Below are positions 32,914 through 35,960 of a DNA stretch of 35,960 nt, piece by piece (positions within the stretch are counted from its first letter, which is position 1; every line of letters starts with the position of its first letter). This DNA comes from Polyangiaceae bacterium (GTDB taxonomy: Bacteria; Myxococcota_A; Polyangia; Polyangiales; Polyangiaceae): contig JAFGIS010000163.1 in assembly GCA_016929495.1 (NCBI GenBank), positions 1 through 35,960 on the forward strand, read 5' to 3'. The notes under the pieces are model-generated. The model was not told the DNA's origin and made no database searches. It saw nothing but the letters and a program-made list of their open reading frames with translations. Both the position numbers and the translations under genes were made by a program.

Positions 32914-34641
32914 CTATCGGGTCGCCGGAGCCTGGATGTCTTGGAACTCCACGATCCTCCTGATCTTCTCCGGAGCCGCGGTGATTTCGCTCTCGCTCTC
33001 CCGCAGCGCGGGGTCGAACCCGAGCAATGTTCCACCATCACGTTTGACGGGTAGAGAGTAGAGCGCCTTTCCCTCACTCCCCAGCTTTCCCTGCGTTCTG
33101 TCCACATACAGAGCAAGGCACTCTTCCGGCGGCCCCTCCGTGTTCGCGACCGTGTCGCGCCAGCAGAAGACGACGTTGTCCGCCATGGCCGAAGCCGCGC
33201 GAGTCAGCGCCGCATTGCCCGCACCCATGATAAGGAGTGCCACATCTCTTGCCTTGCACAGATCGACGAGCGCAGGGAGGAACATCTTCTCGTCGCTGAA
33301 GAGCGGAAACCGGTACTCGAGCTGCGTCAGATCCCAGAAAGCGACGCGCTTTATGGCCGGCCCTGCCTTCGGGCGATTCAGTCTCTCCGAGAGATAGTGG
33401 AAGAACTCCGGTGGTGCGATGCAACCGGGACGCTGGTGGAACACGAACACCTTGTCGTGACAGCTCTTCGCTTTCTGCTGCGCACACCTACGTAGCCCGC
33501 TCTGGACGCACGATCTTCCGAGTTTGCGCAGCGGGCACGTCGCTTGCGCGATAACAGTAGGCTGGTTGTCGATGAGCGAGACGAGCAACCCGGCGTCATT
33601 CCGATTCGCGCCCCTGAAGAGGAAGTCGAGCGAGAGGATGGACTTGAACGTGCCCCGTGCCCCGAGAAGCACGGTGCAGCTGCCCCGTTCAACCGATGGG
33701 ACCCCGAGAACATGCTCTACGACCGACGGGGACCCGGGGGCTCCGCGCACACGCCGAACCTTGGCCGGCCTGGCGGCGGGTCTCAACGCCGTCAGGGACC
33801 CGTCGAACGAATCCTGCATGCTCTTGGGCCGGTGGACGATGAAATGGATCGACGGGTAGATCTGAATTCCCTCCTTGCCCAATTTGTACTGTTGCCACCC
33901 GAGTGCGGCTCTCTGGTAGCGTGACTTCGGGATGGTGAGCCGGTGCAGGAGGTACTCGATGGCGCCCGTGTGTTGGTCGGCTTCCATCGCAATGATCATG
34001 TCGACGAGGTAGTCGATCCAGTCGTCGTCCGGCGACTCCGAGGGCTCGTACACGATAATGCTGAACCGCGAATGGAAGCGCAGTCGCCTCACCATCTGAC
34101 TGAAATCGACGTACCACCGGCGCTCATCCCCGGGTATCGCGTTGAGCCCATCGACCACGATGACAGGGGGAACACCGAGATCCCTGGCTCCAGCGAGGTC
34201 CTCGGTCGAGACCACATCCAGGGCTCTGGCGAGCGGCGTGCTGTCGCCGGAATAGGGAAGCTCTGAGGGACTGTGGCCAGTGGAATTGGGATTGAAGCTG
34301 ACGAGGTTCGCCCTCAGTTCGTCGTGGCCCTGACACATCGCGTCAAGCTTTGCCTGGAAGTGGGCGGTCTCGTTTCGCGGGTCTTGTTCGAGCGTGTAGT
34401 AGTGCGCCCGGCCATGGAGCGACCGAGCGAGACCGGCCGCCATCTGCAGTGCCAGCGTCGACTTGCCACAGCCCGACTTGCCCTTGACTAGGACCACCAG
34501 CCCATCGCGGCCTTCTGGTTTGGGAGCCTTCGCCGCCTCGACGCGCGGCGGAGCTACCAGGCCGCCGTCCAGCACCTTGTCCAGGCCTGGGATCAGGGTT
34601 CGGACCTTCTTTTCGGGATTGGCCTTTTCAGGATTAGCCAT
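32914..34641 (-). CDS. Double-domain KaiC/RecA-like ATPase
   Basis: The 575-residue protein has two RecA-like halves. Half one reads TLIPGLDKVLDGGL (KaiC-type entry), Walker A GKSGCGKST (54-62), the Glu of YYTLEQDP (85) and Walker B VIVVDG (160-165), and ends with QYKLGKEGIQIYPS, as KaiC domains do. Half two has a degenerate loop GARGTFKS (327-334), keeping the Lys, then a Cys-rich insertion with C369, C377, C386, C394 and C407, and a Walker-B-like VAFWDLTQ (437). It probably forms a hexamer or filament. It follows the SIR2 gene by 84 nt on the same strand. It is not a close KaiC, RadA or circadian protein by sequence. Confidence 0.85.
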   Translation of the reverse strand: MANPEKANPEKKVRTLIPGLDKVLDGGLVAPPRVEAAKAPKPEGRDGLVVLVKGKSGCGKSTLALQMAAGLARSLHGRAHYYTLEQDPRNETAHFQAKLDAMCQGHDELRANLVSFNPNSTGHSPSELPYSGDSTPLARALDVVSTEDLAGARDLGVPPVIVVDGLNAIPGDERRWYVDFSQMVRRLRFHSRFSIIVYEPSESPDDDWIDYLVDMIIAMEADQHTGAIEYLLHRLTIPKSRYQRAALGWQQYKLGKEGIQIYPSIHFIVHRPKSMQDSFDGSLTALRPAARPAKVRRVRGAPGSPSVVEHVLGVPSVERGSCTVLLGARGTFKSILSLDFLFRGANRNDAGLLVSLIDNQPTVIAQATCPLRKLGRSCVQSGLRRCAQQKAKSCHDKVFVFHQRPGCIAPPEFFHYLSERLNRPKAGPAIKRVAFWDLTQLEYRFPLFSDEKMFLPALVDLCKARDVALLIMGAGNAALTRAASAMADNVVFCWRDTVANTEGPPEECLALYVDRTQGKLGSEGKALYSLPVKRDGGTLLGFDPALRESESEITAAPEKIRRIVEFQDIQAPATR

Positions 34642-34725
34642 GTTCAGTGTTGTCCGCCAGAGGTCATGCGAATGTGCCTTCGGCCGTGGGACGTCGAGGC
34701 CGGAGGCTTGGGTACGCAGATACGG

Positions 34726-35766
34726 TCATGCAGAGACTTGGGCGCCATTCCCGCCGCCGCCAGCGAGTTTGTCTAGGATTTGGGGAAGTTTCTCCTTGGT
34801 GACGAAAATGGGGTTCACGCCCGCGTCACACAACACCGTCGCTCGCAGACGGTCGCCGATCCGCGAGGCCTCGCCGCGCGAATCGTTGGATGCATCGCCC
34901 GAAATCACCAGCGCGTAGCGACCCGTCGGCGACCTACCTGGCTTCGAATTCCGGACGTCCCCGTATTTCTTCGCTGCGGCGAGCGTGCGCAACATGTTCA
35001 TGTCGGTGAGCGATGCTCCGATGAAGAGGCAGGTATAGTTCATGAGAAAGTGGAGCTGGGTCGTCGTCTGCCAGGACGAGGGCTCCAGCATGTTCTGGAA
35101 GTACTCGTCGTAGGAAAGCACTACGGCGCCCCCTTGACGTCTGCGAATCTCCCAGGGCGGCGGTATGTAGCCGTGCACGTGGTAGATCGGGAGCACTCTG
35201 CCGCCCGCACGCGAACGCGAATCGACGTCCTGGTGGAAAGCGATCAAAGGAACCACTTGGTCGTCGCGGTGCGACCTATTCCATTGGTCAATCGCCATGC
35301 ACAGGTAGTTGTCGCAGTTGAAGGTCACGACGGCATGGACTCGAGCACGGCGCGAACAGCACAGCCGAGCGACGCCAAGAAGCGTCGCGAGCTCCTGGGA
35401 ATCCTCGCTGCTGAATGCGCTCTCCAGATCGCGCAGGCTGTTGGGATAGATGGCCTTCTGCAGTACGGGGATGTATCGCTTGCCAAGCAACTGCTTGATC
35501 AGGGACGCCTTCTGGTAGACATTGAAGAGCTGGCCGCCCGAGGTCCCGTCCAGACTGCCGAGAACTTGACTGCGTTCTGCCGGCGTCGCACGTTCCTCGT
35601 CGAAGACCCGCTCCAAGGCCGCCGCACAAAGCCGCCCGAGTAGGCCACTCCACAACAATTCCTTCTTGCCGTTGATTCCGGCGCCAACGAAGAGGACGAG
35701 ACCCCTACGACCCAGGTCCCGCAGGAGTCTGCCGTAGTTGCTGTGCTGGTCCAGTTGGAATGACAC
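34726..35766 (-). CDS. SIR2-fold NAD-utilising protein, candidate defence effector
   Basis: The 346-residue protein has the SIR2 Rossmann motifs: VLFVGAGIN (26-32), VTFNCDNYL (148-155, with the conserved Asn and Asp), the catalytic-type His in HVHGYIPP (198) and a late FIGASLTDMNMLR (249-260). This form occurs in prokaryotic SIR2 defence proteins, where it hydrolyses NAD+, and lacks the zinc module of deacetylases. The GTG at 35766 is chosen because a promoter lies just upstream and the longer frame starts above it. It is the first gene of a unit with the KaiC-like ATPase. NADase activity is inferred, not shown. Confidence 0.85.
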   Translation of the reverse strand: MSFQLDQHSNYGRLLRDLGRRGLVLFVGAGINGKKELLWSGLLGRLCAAALERVFDEERATPAERSQVLGSLDGTSGGQLFNVYQKASLIKQLLGKRYIPVLQKAIYPNSLRDLESAFSSEDSQELATLLGVARLCCSRRARVHAVVTFNCDNYLCMAIDQWNRSHRDDQVVPLIAFHQDVDSRSRAGGRVLPIYHVHGYIPPPWEIRRRQGGAVVLSYDEYFQNMLEPSSWQTTTQLHFLMNYTCLFIGASLTDMNMLRTLAAAKKYGDVRNSKPGRSPTGRYALVISGDASNDSRGEASRIGDRLRATVLCDAGVNPIFVTKEKLPQILDKLAGGGGNGAQVSA

Positions 35767-35798
35767 TCGCTCGACTGCTCCGCTCCGTGGAGAAGAGA

Positions 35799-35828
35799 AG
35801 AATAGGCAACGGGATGGACGCGCGTCAA
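35799..35828 (-). promoter_or_regulatory. Sigma70-type promoter of the SIR2-KaiC unit
   Basis: On the minus strand a -35 TTGACG (35828-35823), an 18-bp spacer and a -10 TATTCT (35804-35799) predict a start near 35792 and a leader of about 26 nt before the GTG at 35766. Confidence 0.65.
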
Positions 35829-35870
35829 CTGGGATTCGCGAGCCGCAGCAAGCTAGATCGCCCCCAACTG

Positions 35871-35960
35871 CACCCACCCCCCACCCACACCTCGAACCCC
35901 CCTCGAACCCCCCTCCACATTGTGCCCCGAACCCCGCCCGTGCATCCCCTGAACCCTCCC
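35871..35960. repeat. C-rich degenerate repeat with G-quadruplex potential on the minus strand
   Basis: The plus strand is a C-rich array: TCGAACCCCCC occurs twice in tandem (35892-35902 and 35903-35913), with looser copies up to the window edge. On the minus strand, the sense strand of the SIR2 unit, this gives runs of six, six, three, six and three G separated by short loops between about 35913 and 35871, which fits a G-quadruplex. It lies about 45-90 bp upstream of the promoter -35. Confidence 0.6.

Overview
The window is high-GC bacterial chromosome with dense genes and frequent GTG starts. It begins in a conserved ribosomal-protein cluster and passes into accessory DNA. The combination of a split S10/spc cluster, an NAD-reducing hydrogenase, GYF-type domain proteins, stand-alone signalling proteins and a eukaryote-type UDP-sugar pyrophosphorylase suggests a deltaproteobacterium-like or Myxococcota-like organism. 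That assignment is an inference, because no rRNA or other decisive marker is present.

Region 1 (1-8559, minus strand) reads rplV-rpsC-rplP-rpmC-rpsQ-rplN-rplX-rplE-rpsN-rpsH-rplF-rplR-rpsE-rpmD-rplO-secY-adk-infA-rpmJ, with many start/stop overlaps. Two points are unusual. The run begins at rplV, without rpsS or rplB directly upstream, behind a structured leader that contains a mutually exclusive antiterminator/terminator pair (8736-8784). In addition, infA has no ATG, GTG or TTG available and appears to start at ACG behind a perfect AGGAGG.

Region 2 (8560-16640) holds a gene-poor stretch with tandem palindromes, a PIN toxin/Phd-type antitoxin pair with a visible operator, an exported or membrane orphan, a three-gene MacA/LolC/LolD-like export system, a dicarboxylate/glutamate-type symporter, and a compact convergent methylase plus PD-(D/E)XK nuclease pair that looks like a minimal restriction-modification unit.

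Region 3 (16976-22451, plus strand) is a hydrogenase operon: hoxF, hoxU, hoxY, hoxH, the maturation protease hoxW and a stand-alone receiver protein. Together they encode a bidirectional NAD(H)-coupled [NiFe] hydrogenase (group 3d type) and its processing enzyme.

Region 4 (22484-30782) contains a HigBA toxin-antitoxin pair with an in-frame 24-bp duplication in the toxin and an apparently leaderless promoter. It continues with an orphan nucleotidyltransferase-fold protein, a fragment of an acetylesterase, an OmpA/MotB-like membrane protein and a double-GYF membrane protein. It ends with the NADH-sensing repressor Rex, behind its own Rex operator, followed by a sensor kinase and an ABC1/UbiB-type kinase.

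Region 5 (30791-35960, minus strand) is the most unusual part. It has a SIR2-fold protein with its own sigma70-like promoter, then a two-domain KaiC/RecA-like ATPase with a Cys-rich insertion, then a UDP-sugar pyrophosphorylase closely resembling plant enzymes. The SIR2 plus KaiC-like pair is the best candidate in the window for an undescribed system, plausibly NAD-depleting antiphage defence. A C-rich repeat with G-quadruplex potential lies upstream of it.
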